Positions 51,479 through 63,392 are shown, counted from the first letter of the stretch. The stretch is DNA of 64,000 nucleotides from Bog-1198 sp963727045 (GCA_963727045.1 CAVSES010000002.1:310001-374000), one strand, 5' to 3'. Notes: generated by a model not told the origin, from the sequence alone. A program made the numbers and translations.

Positions 51479-51648
51479 TTCGCGCGCCGGCGCATCCGAT
51501 TCGACGAAGGCGAACGGCACAAACTTCTGTTGAAGCGCACCCCCTTTTACGGGCATCCTCGCACCGTCGCCCGCTGAATGATTCCATGACGTGAAACAAA
51601 CCATCGTTACCAAGCCGCGCTCGCGCCGGGCGGCCATTGCAACAGTCC

Positions 51649-53079
51649 ATGCCTCGCCCGCCTGATCTCAAGACCTTGAGCGAGCTCAAGGCCGCCGTCG
51701 GCAACGGATCCTGGCTCGACTCCGCGGACGACACGGCTCCATTCCTCAGCGACTTTCGCCGCCTTTACCATGGCGCGACCCCCTTGGTGCTCATGCCGCG
51801 CAGCGTAGACGAGGTCGTGCAGATCCTTGGGATCTGCAGTCGGGAGGAAGTGGCGGTGGTGCCCCACGGCGGCAATACCAGCTACTGCGGCGGCGCGACG
51901 CCCGATGAATCGGCTCGCAGATCGTCCTGTCGCTGCGCCGCCTGAATCGCGTCCGGGAAATCGACGCCGCCAATTATTCGATGATCATCGAGGCGGGCTG
52001 CACGTTCTCGGAGGCGCAGGCCGCTGCCCGGGAGGCCGAACGCCTGTTTCCATTGAGCCTGGGCTCCGAGGGCACGGCGCAGATCGGCGGAAATCTGTCG
52101 ACCAATGCGGGGGGCACGGCGGTCCTGCGCTACGGCATGATGCGCGATCTCGTGCTGGGCCTCGAAGTGGTGCTCGCGGACGGCCGGGTACTGGCGGGCC
52201 TCAAGAGTTTGCGCAAGGACAACACCGGTTACGACGTGAAGTCCCTGTTCATCGGCGCCGAGGGCACGCTCGGCGTCATCACCGCGGCATCCCTGAAGTT
52301 GTTTCCGAGGGCCGCCGATGCGGCGACCGCGCTGGTCGGCATCGACTCGCCGCGACATGCCCTCGATCTGCTGGCCCTTCTGCGCACGGCGGCCGGCGAT
52401 CAGGTGACCTCGTTCGAGTTGATGCCGCGATTGGCCGTGGAACTCACCGTGAAGCACGTGCCGGGCGTCGCCGATCCGTTGGAGCAGCAAGCACCCTGGT
52501 ATCTGCTCATCGAGTTGTCCTCGCCCAATCCCGCGGCAGGAATTGATGGCTCTTTTGTCCGCGACTCTCGAGGAGGCCGCCGGGCGCGGCACGATCGCGG
52601 ACGCGATGCTGGCTAGCTCGAGCGCGCAGGCGCAGGCCATGTGGAAATTGCGCGAGTCGGTGCCGGAGGCGCAGCGCCGCCATGGCGCGAGCCTCAAGCA
52701 CGATGTCTCCGTACCGGTCTCGGCGATTCCAACGCTCATCGAGGAAGGATCGGCGCTGGTGTGCCGCCTGGCCCCCGAGGGAGACGTCGTCTCGTACGGT
52801 CACGCGGGCGACGGCAATCTGCATTTCAACGTGAGCCAGAAGCCGGGTACCGACGTCAAGAGCTTCATGGCGAGAGGCCATGCTCTTGAACTCGCCGTGT
52901 TCGATCTCGTCGAGAGACTGGGCGGCAGCATCAGCGCCGAGCATGGCATCGGGCGGCTGAAGGCCGCCGAATTCGCACGCCGCGCCGACCCGGTGGAGCT
53001 CGCCGTCATGCATGAATTGAAGCGGGCGCTCGACCCCAAGGGAATCATGAATCCGGGCAAGGTGCTGTGCGCACCTTGA
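51649..53079 (+). pseudogene. FAD-linked oxidase (GlcD/D-lactate dehydrogenase type), two frameshifts
   Basis: A ~475-residue flavoprotein when read across shifts near 51915 (a base missing in GAATCGGC) and near 52533. FAD-binding blocks are VAVVPHGGNTSYCGGATPDE, SLGSEGTAQIGGNLSTNAGG and NTGYDVKSLFIGAEGTLGVI. The C-terminal part has VSYGHAGDGNLHFNVSQKPG and GSISAEHGIGRLKAAEF, the catalytic His/Gly region, and ends DPKGIMNPGKVL. It would oxidise D-2-hydroxy acids such as D-lactate or glycolate. The shifts in a conserved gene suggest indel errors. Confidence 0.8.
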
Positions 53080-53645
53080 TTCTTCCCGTTCGCACGGCGC
53101 GCCTCAACCTGCGGGAGTTCGTCAATTCCGATTTCCAGGCCGTCCACGCCTATTCGTCGGATCCGCGGGTCACACGCTATCTTTTCTTCGGTCCCCGCGA
53201 TGAGGAAAGCACGGCCGAGTATCTCGAAGGTCTGCTCGCCTCGCAGACCGAGCGGCCGCGGACCCGGTTCGAGCTTGCGGTCGAGGAAATCGCCTCCGCG
53301 CGCGTGATCGGAGCCTGCGACCTGTCCTTCATCGAGCGCCGTGTCGTCGACCTGGGATACATGCTGGGCATCGATGCGTGGGGCAAGGGATACGCGACCG
53401 AGATCGCGCTCGCGCTGGTGGACGCGGCTTTTTTCGATTTGCGCGCCGATCGCGTGATTTCGACGGTCGACGTCAACAACGGCGCCTCGATTCGCGTGCT
53501 GGAGAAGATCGGCATGCGCTGGGAAGCCGTGTTTCGCAAGCATCGCCGCGCCAAGAATCGCTGGTGGGACTGTCACCTGTTCGTGCTGCCGCGCGAGGTG
53601 TGGGAAGCATCGCGCGTGGACTTCACCCCGTCGGCAGCGGATTAA
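53067..53645 (+). CDS. GNAT-family N-acetyltransferase (RimJ/RimL type)
   Basis: A 192-residue acetyltransferase from a GTG that overlaps the end of the oxidase gene. The acetyl-CoA site is in YMLGIDAWGKGYATEIALAL; NNGASIRVLEKIGMRWEAVF is the RimJ-type C-terminal block. Substrates in this family are protein N-termini, antibiotics or small amines; no specific target can be given. Confidence 0.85.
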   Translation: MRTLILPVRTARLNLREFVNSDFQAVHAYSSDPRVTRYLFFGPRDEESTAEYLEGLLASQTERPRTRFELAVEEIASARVIGACDLSFIERRVVDLGYMLGIDAWGKGYATEIALALVDAAFFDLRADRVISTVDVNNGASIRVLEKIGMRWEAVFRKHRRAKNRWWDCHLFVLPREVWEASRVDFTPSAAD

Positions 53646-53801
53646 GTCCCGCGTGTCCGCGTCCTGCTCGCGGGCACGTTTCGAGGCGCGCCTCAGCACC
53701 TCCTCGCTCGGCATGCCCGCGCGCCCGCTGCTGCGCAATGTCAGGAGGCCGCCGACCAGCGCGCCGACCACGAGAACGATGATGAGCGCGGCTTTGAGCA
53801 T
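53642..53801 (-). CDS. Small single-helix membrane protein (DUF2897-like)
   Basis: A short protein starting MLKAALIIVLVVGALVGGLL, one membrane helix, then a basic tail (GMPSEEVLRRASKRAREQDAD). In the given frame it runs on past the expected end; removing one T gives a stop (TAA) at 53642 right next to the GNAT stop. The length (~53 residues) and helix-plus-charged-tail layout suit DUF2897-type proteins. Tentative. Confidence 0.4.
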
Positions 53802-53817
53802 CGAGAACACCCCAGCG

Positions 53818-54675
53818 CTACGAAGTCACTCGAACCAGGCCTTCCTGCGCGGCGCTCGCCACCAGCCGCCCGTCGCGCGCAAACACGCTGCCCCGCGTGA
53901 AGCCGCGCGCCCCCGAGGCGCTCGGGCTGTCGACGGCGTACAGGAGCCACTCATCCACGCGCACGCTGCGATGAAACCACATCGCGTGATCGATGCTCGC
54001 GATCACGAGCTTCGGATCGATCAAGGACACACCGTGCGGCTTGAGGGCGGTGTCCAGCAGATGAAAATCCGACACGTAGGCCAGCAGGCAGCGGTGCAGC
54101 GCTTCGTCGCCCTCGATGATGTCCACTGCGCGAAACCAGATGTACTTGAGCGGCGCGGACTTTTCCCGGCGCAGATGATCGGGCGGCTGCACCGGGCGAA
54201 ACTCGAAGGGCCGCTTCTGTTCCAGGATCCGGCGCGCGGCAGGAGGCAGGCTGTCCGCCGACTCGCGGTAGTGGGACTCCATGTCGGGCAACGACTCCGG
54301 CGCCGGCACTTCCGGCATGGGAATCTGGTGATCGAGGCCGTCTTCGGGCGATTGGAACGAGGCCGACATGTTGAAGATCTGGCGCCCATGCTGAATGGCG
54401 ACGACGCGGCGCGAGGAGAAATGCTTGCCGTCGAGCGCCCGGTCGACCTCGTAGACGATCGGCGAATTGAAATCACCCCGGCGCAGAAAATACGCGTGCA
54501 GCGAGTGCACCGCGCGATCCTCCGCCGTGGCCGTCGCCGCGACCAGGGCCTGGCCCAGCACTTGGCCGCCGAACACCTGCGGGCTGCCGATGTCGCGGCT
54601 TTCGCCGCGAAACAGGTTCATCTCGAGCCGCTCGAGCGTCATCACCTTGATCAGATCGTCGAGCATCCTGTTCAT
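53818..54675 (-). CDS. tesB: Acyl-CoA thioesterase II
   Basis: A 285-residue double-hotdog thioesterase hydrolysing acyl-CoA. Blocks are RDIGSPQVFGGQVLGQALVA and LHAYFLRRGDFNSPIVYEVD in the first hotdog, LHRCLLAYVSDFHLLDTALK and ASIDHAMWFHRSVRVDEWLL in the second, the latter holding the catalytic Asp. Its start overlaps the stop of the upstream reductase gene (ATGA). Confidence 0.94.
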   Translation of the reverse strand: MNRMLDDLIKVMTLERLEMNLFRGESRDIGSPQVFGGQVLGQALVAATATAEDRAVHSLHAYFLRRGDFNSPIVYEVDRALDGKHFSSRRVVAIQHGRQIFNMSASFQSPEDGLDHQIPMPEVPAPESLPDMESHYRESADSLPPAARRILEQKRPFEFRPVQPPDHLRREKSAPLKYIWFRAVDIIEGDEALHRCLLAYVSDFHLLDTALKPHGVSLIDPKLVIASIDHAMWFHRSVRVDEWLLYAVDSPSASGARGFTRGSVFARDGRLVASAAQEGLVRVTS

Positions 54676-55757
54676 ATGCCGCCGGAATGCGAGTCGGAGT
54701 CGATCCCCGCGACGCCCAGCCGCTTCTGCATGATGGGACTCGTGGTGGTGTATTGCAGGAATTGCCGCTTCTCGGGGAACAGGTGATGCTGGATGGCGAA
54801 CGCGGCGAGCGCGGCCTCGTGAAAGCCGCTCAAGATCAGCTTCTTTTTGCCGGGATAGGTGTTGATGTCGCCGATGGCGAAGATTCCCGGAATGCTGGTC
54901 TGAAACTTCTCGGTATCCACCTTCAGGGCGCGCTTTTCGAGCTCCATGCCCCATTCGGCGATCGGTCCCAGCTTCGGATGCAGTCCGAAGAATGCGAGCA
55001 CCTGATCGGCGGGCAGATTCAGGTCCCGGCCATCTGCGGTGCGCACGTCGAGTCCCACCAGTTTGTCGTTGTCCCTGCGCAAGCCCGCGGCAGTGCCCTC
55101 CAGCAACTGCATCTTGCCGGCGCCCACCAGCTCGCGCATTCGCGCGACGGTCGCCGGAGCCGCCCGAAATTCCGCGCGGCGGTGCACCAGCGTCAGGGAG
55201 CGCGCCTTCTCGCACAACGCGACGGTCCAATCGAGCGCCGAATCGCCGCCGCCGCAAATCACGAGGTCGCGCCCGTGAAAATCGGCGGCTGACTTGACGC
55301 GATAATGGACGCTTCTTCCCTCGAACTCCTCGACGCCGGGCAGCGCCAGACGCCGCGGCTGGAAGGAGCCGACACCCGCCGCGATCACCACGGCGCCGGC
55401 AATGAGCCGTGTGCCGGTCGAGGTGGCCACGTGGAATTTTCCGCCCTCCAGCGCCCGCACTTCCGACACCTCCTGGCCCAGATGAAAGGTGGCGTGGAAG
55501 GGCTTCGCCTGCTCGAGCAGCCGATCGATCAATTCCTGGGCGCCGCAAATCGGCAACGCAGGAATGTCGTAGATCGGCTTGTCCGGATAGAGCTCCGTGC
55601 ACTGCCCGCCGGCCTGCGGCAACGAATCGATGATGTGCGCGCCGATTCCGAGAAGCCCCAGTTCGAAAATCTGAAACAGTCCCACGGGGCCTGCGCCGAT
55701 GATGACTGTCTCGACCGGCGTGGGGGCAACCTGCGCCGCGGGAGAGGTGTCCGACAT
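54672..55757 (-). CDS. Ferredoxin/flavodoxin-NADP+ reductase (thioredoxin-reductase-like)
   Basis: A 361-residue FAD enzyme from ATG 55757. The FAD loop is VIIGAGPVGLFQIFELGLLG, then GQCTELYPDKPIYDIPALP; the NADP loop is DLVICGGGDSALDWTVALCE, and the end has GIFAIGDINTYPGKKKLILS. It lacks the CxxC of true thioredoxin reductase and matches the YumC/type 2 FNR group, which moves electrons between NADPH and ferredoxin or flavodoxin. Coupled with tesB. Confidence 0.9.
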   Translation of the reverse strand: MSDTSPAAQVAPTPVETVIIGAGPVGLFQIFELGLLGIGAHIIDSLPQAGGQCTELYPDKPIYDIPALPICGAQELIDRLLEQAKPFHATFHLGQEVSEVRALEGGKFHVATSTGTRLIAGAVVIAAGVGSFQPRRLALPGVEEFEGRSVHYRVKSAADFHGRDLVICGGGDSALDWTVALCEKARSLTLVHRRAEFRAAPATVARMRELVGAGKMQLLEGTAAGLRRDNDKLVGLDVRTADGRDLNLPADQVLAFFGLHPKLGPIAEWGMELEKRALKVDTEKFQTSIPGIFAIGDINTYPGKKKLILSGFHEAALAAFAIQHHLFPEKRQFLQYTTTSPIMQKRLGVAGIDSDSHSGGI

Positions 55758-55811
55758 GATAAGCGTGATTCCTTCGATTTCCGCCCGGAAAGGGTCGCAA
55801 ATTGTAGCTGA

Positions 55812-57251
55812 ATGCCTATGACGACACTTGTTTGGTTTAGGCAGGATTTGCGCCTGGCGGACAACCCGGCGCTCGAGGCCGCACTCAAGTTCGGGGCGCC
55901 GATCGTGCCTGTATTCGTCCATTCGCCCGGGGAGGACGCGGCTTGGCGCCCGGGCGGCGCCGCCCGATGGTGGCTGCACCAAAGCCTCAAGCGGCTCGAC
56001 GAGGAATTGCGCCGCGTGGGCTCGCGCCTGTGCCTGCGCTGCGGGGACGACTCGCTGATCGAACTTGAGCGCCTGGCAAAGGAAACCGGCGCGACGCGCG
56101 TCCTTTGGAATCGCCGCTACGAACCCGCCGTGATTGCGCGCGATCAACGCATCAAGAACGCGTTGCGCGTCGCCGGCCTCGAGACCTCGAGCTTCAACGG
56201 CGCGTTGCTCCACGAACCTTGGACGGTCAAGACCAAGACCGGCGGTCCTTTTCAGGTGTTCTCTCCGTTCTGGCGGCATTGCCTCGCGCTTCCCGACCCG
56301 GATGAACCGTCCGCGGCCCCGCAGCGAATCCCGGGGCCCGCGTCCTTGCCCGCCTCAGCCGAACTTTCAGCGCTTGGCCTTGTGCCGCGGCTCAATTGGA
56401 CACAAGGCATGAATGCCGCGTGGACGCCGGGCGCCGCTGCCGCGCGACTGCTGCTGCGACGGTTCTTGAGCAATTCATGGGAGGTCTATCCGGAGAATCG
56501 CGACCGGCCGGATCTGTCCGACACTTCGCGCCTGTCGCCTCATTTGCACTTCGGGGAAATCGGGCCTCGCGAGGTGTGGCACGAGACGCGCCGCCACGCC
56601 GCGGCACAGGGCCGGCATGCCACCTGGCGGCAATCGCATTTCCTGACCGAATTGGGCTGGCGCGAATTCGCCCACCACCTGCTCTACCATTTCCCGCACA
56701 CGCCCGAGCAGCCCCTGCGCGAGAGATTCGCGCGCTTCCCATGGAAGCCCTCGGCAATCCGGGTACGCGCGTGGCAGACGGGAGCCACCGGCTTTCCGCT
56801 CGTCGACGCGGGAATGCGCCAGTTGTGGCGGACCGGATGGATGCACAATCGCGTGCGAATGATTGCCGCGTCCTTCCTGGTCAAGGACCTGCTGCAGCCG
56901 TGGGATGAAGGCGCTCGCTGGTTTTGGGACACCTTGGTCGACGCCGACCTGGCCAGCAATACGCTTGGCTGGCAATGGGTGGCCGGCTGCGGAGCCGATG
57001 CAGCCCCCTATTTCAGAATATTCAATCCGACGACCCAGGCAACCAGATTTGATCCGCAGGGTACTTATGTACGAGAGTGGGTCCCCGAACTCGCGCGTTT
57101 GCCGCGCGAGTGGATACACGAGCCCTGGGCTGCTCCCGAAGCGGTTCTGGCGGCGGCGGGTGTGAGACTGGGAACCACCTACCCGCAGAGGCTTGTCGAC
57201 CACGAGATCGCACGGGCCGAAGCGCTGGCGGCGCTGGCTACGCTGAAGTGA
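55812..57251 (+). CDS. phrB: Deoxyribodipyrimidine photolyase
   Basis: A 479-residue light-driven repair enzyme for cyclobutane pyrimidine dimers. The N-terminal antenna domain begins LVWFRQDLRLADNPALEAAL. The FAD-binding domain has LSPHLHFGEIGPREVWHETR, FLTELGWREFAHHLLYHFPH and DAGMRQLWRTGWMHNRVRMI, followed by LGWQWVAGCGADAAPYFRIF, where FAD and dimer residues lie. Class I CPD photolyase. No promoter motif stands out. Confidence 0.96.
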   Translation: MPMTTLVWFRQDLRLADNPALEAALKFGAPIVPVFVHSPGEDAAWRPGGAARWWLHQSLKRLDEELRRVGSRLCLRCGDDSLIELERLAKETGATRVLWNRRYEPAVIARDQRIKNALRVAGLETSSFNGALLHEPWTVKTKTGGPFQVFSPFWRHCLALPDPDEPSAAPQRIPGPASLPASAELSALGLVPRLNWTQGMNAAWTPGAAAARLLLRRFLSNSWEVYPENRDRPDLSDTSRLSPHLHFGEIGPREVWHETRRHAAAQGRHATWRQSHFLTELGWREFAHHLLYHFPHTPEQPLRERFARFPWKPSAIRVRAWQTGATGFPLVDAGMRQLWRTGWMHNRVRMIAASFLVKDLLQPWDEGARWFWDTLVDADLASNTLGWQWVAGCGADAAPYFRIFNPTTQATRFDPQGTYVREWVPELARLPREWIHEPWAAPEAVLAAAGVRLGTTYPQRLVDHEIARAEALAALATLK

Positions 57252-57314
57252 AGACGCCGCCGGACTCGCCCGATGATGGGTATGTACATGTTTTGTTGGT
57301 AAAATTCCCGGAAG

Positions 57315-58130
57315 GTGATCATGCACGCAAATGTCAGCCCGCTCCCCGCTTCCTGCGATGCAGGCCGTGAGTCCACTCGGCCGATCCGCGCCCTGAACCG
57401 CGGACTCGAGGTCCTGACGGAGCTCAATCGATTGGAACGGGCTGCGATCAATACTCTGGCGAGCGCCGTGCGGCTGCCGCGCACCACCACTTACCGGATT
57501 TTGGAAACTCTGCGCCTGGCGGGATACGTGGACCGCGACCCGCACGATGAGTGCTATCGACCCACCATCCTGGTGCGCGCGTTGTCGGATGGCTTTGACG
57601 ATGAAGCCATGGTCGCGCACATCGCGAAGCCGCATCTCGCAGCGCTCGGCGCGCAAATCGTGTGGCCGGTGGCCGTCGCGACTCCAGCCGGCGCAACGAT
57701 GATGATTCGCGAGACCACCGACCGCCAGAGCCCTCTTGCCTTGGAGCAATACAGTGCCGGCGTCCGTGTGCCCATGCTCGGCTCCGCGGCGGGACGCGCA
57801 TACCTGGCATTCTGCGGCGGCCCGGAGCGCGATGCGCTGCTGGAATTGCTGTCGCGGTCATCGCTGCCCGAAGATCGCATGGCGAGGAGCCGCCTGGAGG
57901 TGGAGCGGCTGCTCAACGAGACGCGCAGCCAGGGCTTCGGCATGGCTCATCGCGCCCGCCGCGTATCGGAGGAAACCAGCCTGGCCATACCGGTTCGTGC
58001 GAAGGATCGGATACTCGCCACCGTTACCGTTCGCTATGCCGCCTCAGCGGTGCCCCTGCGGCACGCCGTGGAGCAGTTCCTGCCCAAAATGCGCGACGTG
58101 GTGCAGAAAATAGAGGCTGAATTTGCCTAA
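57315..58130 (+). CDS. IclR-family transcriptional regulator
   Basis: A 271-residue regulator; ATG 57321 is an alternative start. The winged HTH is RALNRGLEVLTELNRLERAA, LASAVRLPRTTTYRILETLR; the effector domain has RVPMLGSAAGRAYLAFCGGP and AIPVRAKDRILATVTVRYA. It resembles MhpR/PcaR-type activators of aromatic-acid catabolism, but no target operon is adjacent. The promoter has a GTACATG motif and an AT-rich TGTTTTGTTGGTAAAATT stretch. Confidence 0.88.
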   Translation: MIMHANVSPLPASCDAGRESTRPIRALNRGLEVLTELNRLERAAINTLASAVRLPRTTTYRILETLRLAGYVDRDPHDECYRPTILVRALSDGFDDEAMVAHIAKPHLAALGAQIVWPVAVATPAGATMMIRETTDRQSPLALEQYSAGVRVPMLGSAAGRAYLAFCGGPERDALLELLSRSSLPEDRMARSRLEVERLLNETRSQGFGMAHRARRVSEETSLAIPVRAKDRILATVTVRYAASAVPLRHAVEQFLPKMRDVVQKIEAEFA

Positions 58131-58167
58131 AGGATCCTTGGGAAACGCCGCGAGGGACACCGCCCCC

Positions 58168-60729
58168 TCACTTTCTCAAAACCTTGGAGACGCCTCCGGA
58201 AATCAGTGACGTGACATCGAGCAGCGCGCCGGCCATGGCGAACCCATCCGGCGCCGCGAGATATCGCGGCCGCCAATCAGGAAGAAATTTTTCCTTGTAC
58301 TTTCGCAAGCCCTCGAAGGGATAGAAATTCTCCCCATAACGCTGCACCATGCGCCCGACCTTGTGCCAGGTGGGAGCAAGTGCGTGCTCCTCGAGCCCCG
58401 ACAAGGGAGCCATGCCCAGATTGAACCAGCGATACCCTTGGCCCTTGCTCCACAGCATGCACTCGATCAGGAGATAATCGATGACGCCCTTTGGCGCATC
58501 GAGGTTGTAGCGCATGAGATCCACCGACATTTCGCTCGCCCCGCCGCGCCACAGATTGGCGAATGCAACGATGGCTCCGCCGCGGCGCACTACGCCGCAA
58601 TCGAAGTTCGTCAGATACCGCTCATCGAAGAAGCCCAGCGAGAAGCGCTTCTCGGCCGTGTTCTTTTCCGCAAGCCAGGCGTCGGACACCGCACGCAACT
58701 CGGGCAGAACGGCCGCGACATTCTCCCGCGACACGACTTCGAACTGCGCGCCGTCGCGGCCTGCACGCCGCTGGGCCTGGCGCAGGTCGGCCCGCGCGGG
58801 GCCCTCCAGGGAAAACGTGTCGAGCGCCACGCGCGCCTCCTCGCCCAGCTTGCTCAAGGTCAATCCGAGATCGATGTACAAGGGGAGGTTTTGCGGCTTG
58901 ACTTGATAGAACACCGGCGACACCGCCATCACGTCGCAATGCTCGAGGAATTCCCAAGCCAGCGGTTCGCACAGCTCGAGCGGACCGACCGGGTCGCCCA
59001 TCGCCACCCAGCTGTGGCCTGACGCCTGGTACATGATGAACGCGGTACGCTCGGCGTTGAACAGCAGATTCTTGTCGCCGAGCAGCGCGAGATTGGCGGT
59101 GGTGTCATCGGCATTGGCGATCAATTCCGAGACCCGCTCCAAATCCGCGTTCCCCGGCACGATCATCGGCGGGGGTGCGGGCCGGAGCAGTCGCCACAGT
59201 CCATAGGCCGCGGCAATGACCGCCGCAAACAGCGATGCGCGCAGGCTGCGCGGCGCCGACGCATGGAATGCGAATTCCCACCACAGCTCGTTGCCGTAAG
59301 GCACATTCCGGTAGGCGAATATCACGAGCCACGCAGCGGTGCCCAGAACCAGGAACAGCGCCAGGATCCATGGTCCGGAATAATGCTGTTCGATCAAGGA
59401 CACGCGCCGCCGAAAGCGGCCCCGGGCGAGGACCAGCACGAGGACGACGAGCGCCAGCACGGTGGCCTCCTCGTAGTCGAAGCCCTTGAGGAGCGATAAC
59501 AGTATCCCGGCGCACAGCAGCCAGATCGTCAACCACCATGCGGCGTCGAGCCGCCGGTACAGGCCGTGGGCGATCACCAGGAGCCCGACTCCCACGGCGC
59601 TGCCGAGCAGGTGCGACAACTCGAGGATGGGCAGCGGCACGAAGTTGCGCAAGAGATCGAGGCGGTTGCCGAGCCCGGGGGTGGCTCCCGAGAACAACAG
59701 CACGGCGCCCGCCACGAACACCGCAATAGCAATGGCCTGAGGGGTGACGGCGACCAGAAATGATCGCGCGAGTTGCGCCAATCGCACCGCCGGTCCTCGA
59801 TGCACCCACAACTCGTGGGCTCCCAGCAACGCGAGCGCCAGGGCGAAGGGAGCGAAATAGTAAATGGCGCGGTAGGCAACCAGGGCGCCCAGCAGCCGGT
59901 CCTTCGCAACGTACGGCAGCAGCAGCAGCAGCACGGTCTCGAACACACCGATGCCGCCCGGGACATTGCTGATCACGCCCGCGGCGATCGCAATCAAGTA
60001 GATGCCGGCGAACGCCCCAAAGCTGATCGCCGCCTGTTGCGGCAGGAGCACATAGAGGACGCTCGCCGCGCACAAGAGATCGACACAGGCGACGGCAACC
60101 TGGGCGAACGCGATGCGCGGTTTGGGCACCGGAACCTCGAGGCGGCCCAAACGCAGCGGCCGCTGACGCGTGCACACGAGCCAGAGGTACGCGGCAACGC
60201 CCCCGATCAGCAGCAACCCCGCGAGCCCGGCGAGCGCGGCATGCACGTGCAGCGCCGATCCGGACATGCCCGCCTGGGTGAGCAGCGAGAGGCCGAGAAG
60301 GAGCCCGGCGCCCAGAAAAAAAGTTACCGTTCCGAACGCAATGATGGTGGCGATCTGTTTCGCACCCAGGCCGAGGGCAGTGTAGGCGCGGTAGCGAATC
60401 GCACCTCCGCTCAGCGTGTTCAAACCCACGTTATGGCCGATCGCGTAGCCCATGAACGATATCAAGGCAACGCGGGGATACGGCACGCGCGCGCCGGCAA
60501 AGCGAACGGCGAGCGCGTCGTACAAGGTCAGGCAACCGTAGCCGGCGACGGTGAACACCGCCGCCCGCAGCAACTTCACGGTGGGGATCGCGTGGACATG
60601 GGCGAGGATGTCCCGCCAGCGATATTGGCCGAGCAAATGGTGCAGCCAGAAAACCGCCAGCCCGAACAGGGCGATGCCAAGAAGCGTGGTCCACGCGGGG
60701 ACCTTTCGAGCTGCGACGGAATGTGTCAA
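58168..60729 (-). CDS. mprF: Bifunctional lysylphosphatidylglycerol flippase/synthetase MprF
   Basis: An 853-residue membrane protein. The N-terminal ~540 residues hold about 13-14 membrane helices (flippase domain, including NVGLNTLSGGAIRYRAYTAL). The C-terminal cytosolic domain is the DUF2156 aminoacyl-transferase fold (SGHSWVAMGDPVGPLELCEP, YNLDAPKGVIDYLLIECMLW, GYRWFNLGMAPLSGLEEH). MprF adds lysine (or alanine) from tRNA to phosphatidylglycerol and flips it out, giving resistance to cationic peptides. The amino acid used cannot be told from sequence. Confidence 0.94.
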   Translation of the reverse strand: MTHSVAARKVPAWTTLLGIALFGLAVFWLHHLLGQYRWRDILAHVHAIPTVKLLRAAVFTVAGYGCLTLYDALAVRFAGARVPYPRVALISFMGYAIGHNVGLNTLSGGAIRYRAYTALGLGAKQIATIIAFGTVTFFLGAGLLLGLSLLTQAGMSGSALHVHAALAGLAGLLLIGGVAAYLWLVCTRQRPLRLGRLEVPVPKPRIAFAQVAVACVDLLCAASVLYVLLPQQAAISFGAFAGIYLIAIAAGVISNVPGGIGVFETVLLLLLPYVAKDRLLGALVAYRAIYYFAPFALALALLGAHELWVHRGPAVRLAQLARSFLVAVTPQAIAIAVFVAGAVLLFSGATPGLGNRLDLLRNFVPLPILELSHLLGSAVGVGLLVIAHGLYRRLDAAWWLTIWLLCAGILLSLLKGFDYEEATVLALVVLVLVLARGRFRRRVSLIEQHYSGPWILALFLVLGTAAWLVIFAYRNVPYGNELWWEFAFHASAPRSLRASLFAAVIAAAYGLWRLLRPAPPPMIVPGNADLERVSELIANADDTTANLALLGDKNLLFNAERTAFIMYQASGHSWVAMGDPVGPLELCEPLAWEFLEHCDVMAVSPVFYQVKPQNLPLYIDLGLTLSKLGEEARVALDTFSLEGPARADLRQAQRRAGRDGAQFEVVSRENVAAVLPELRAVSDAWLAEKNTAEKRFSLGFFDERYLTNFDCGVVRRGGAIVAFANLWRGGASEMSVDLMRYNLDAPKGVIDYLLIECMLWSKGQGYRWFNLGMAPLSGLEEHALAPTWHKVGRMVQRYGENFYPFEGLRKYKEKFLPDWRPRYLAAPDGFAMAGALLDVTSLISGGVSKVLRK

Positions 60730-60850
60730 GCCTAGTATCGTAACAGGGCCTTCCCCGTCCCGTGCGCATGCGGCGCATGGAGTTAAGCGCGGCAGGCTGC
60801 TAAGGTTCGCCTTGGAGTTCCGAAACGATCAGACAAGGGGTAGCCCACGC

Positions 60851-61249
60851 ATGAGTTCCGCCACCGACAGCCGCCAGGCAAGCATGGACTCGACACAGAT
60901 ATATCGCGAGGAGACCTTCACCGATCGCAAGGTCGGCACCATCCGACGCTTGACGCCGGTCACCGCCGATGGCGCTGCGGATTCCGCGCGGCCCGTGATA
61001 TTCGTCGGACAAGCCCAGGTCATGACCCCGATGGGAGCGCTGCCGATCAGTTTTGAACTCGAGGCCGTGACGCTCGGTGCGGCAATCGAAAAGTTCGGTG
61101 CGGCCGCGGAACTGGCGGTGCAGCAAACCATGCGCGAACTGCAGGAAATCCGCCGGGAACAAGCCTCATCGCTGGTGATCCCCGACGCTGCCGGAGGAGC
61201 GCTGCCGAATCCCAGCGATCTGCTCGGCCGCGGACGACCGCGCCGGTAG
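60851..61249 (+). CDS. Conserved hypothetical cytoplasmic protein
   Basis: A 132-residue soluble protein with no signal peptide. The readable core is FIGQAQVMTPMGALPISFEL-like (ARPVIFVGQAQVMTPMGALP), then LGAAIEKFGAAAELAVQQTM and RELQEIRREQASSLVIPDAA, a strand pair followed by a long helix. I do not recognise the family. It is divergent from mprF and followed by the ABC-F gene on the other strand. Confidence 0.6.
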   Translation: MSSATDSRQASMDSTQIYREETFTDRKVGTIRRLTPVTADGAADSARPVIFVGQAQVMTPMGALPISFELEAVTLGAAIEKFGAAAELAVQQTMRELQEIRREQASSLVIPDAAGGALPNPSDLLGRGRPRR

Positions 61250-61264
61250 CCTGGACCCGCCGGC

Positions 61265-63106
<1,842 letters not shown>

Positions 63107-63278
63107 AGTAAGCGGCTTCTCGACAATAACCCAGCCACAATGAGCGATACACGCCCCGTTGCGCGGTGACGGCCCTCACCGGACACAAGGTTAGGGTGCG
63201 CTGCTGCGGAATATTGTGTCCAAGCGCACAGCCTAGCGGCGCAAGCCCGTTTACCCTGAGTTTTTACCGGGTTTTTCT

Positions 63279-63386
63279 ATGACAGGTGTCACATTCGGGG
63301 CGGCGGCCGCTGCGCTCCTGATGCTCGCGGGCGGGGCTTCGGGCGCGCCAGTACGCCAGTACGTGCTCGCCGCGTGGCCCGGGTAA
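63279..63386 (+). CDS. Short signal-peptide-like ORF, possibly a truncated gene
   Basis: Thirty-five codons, MTGVTFGAAAAALLMLAGGA followed by SGAPVRQYVLAAWPG, then TAA, six bases before the sensor gene. It looks like an export signal with little behind it. In related bacteria a small exported protein often precedes such sensors, so this may be its remnant or a leader peptide. Confidence 0.25.
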   Translation: MTGVTFGAAAAALLMLAGGASGAPVRQYVLAAWPG

Positions 63387-63392
63387 ACCCGC

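Noticed and set aside
52800..53810. 336-codon minus-strand frame opposite the GNAT gene
   Set aside because: Only its first ~53 codons look like a protein; the rest is antisense to the acetyltransferase and oxidase.
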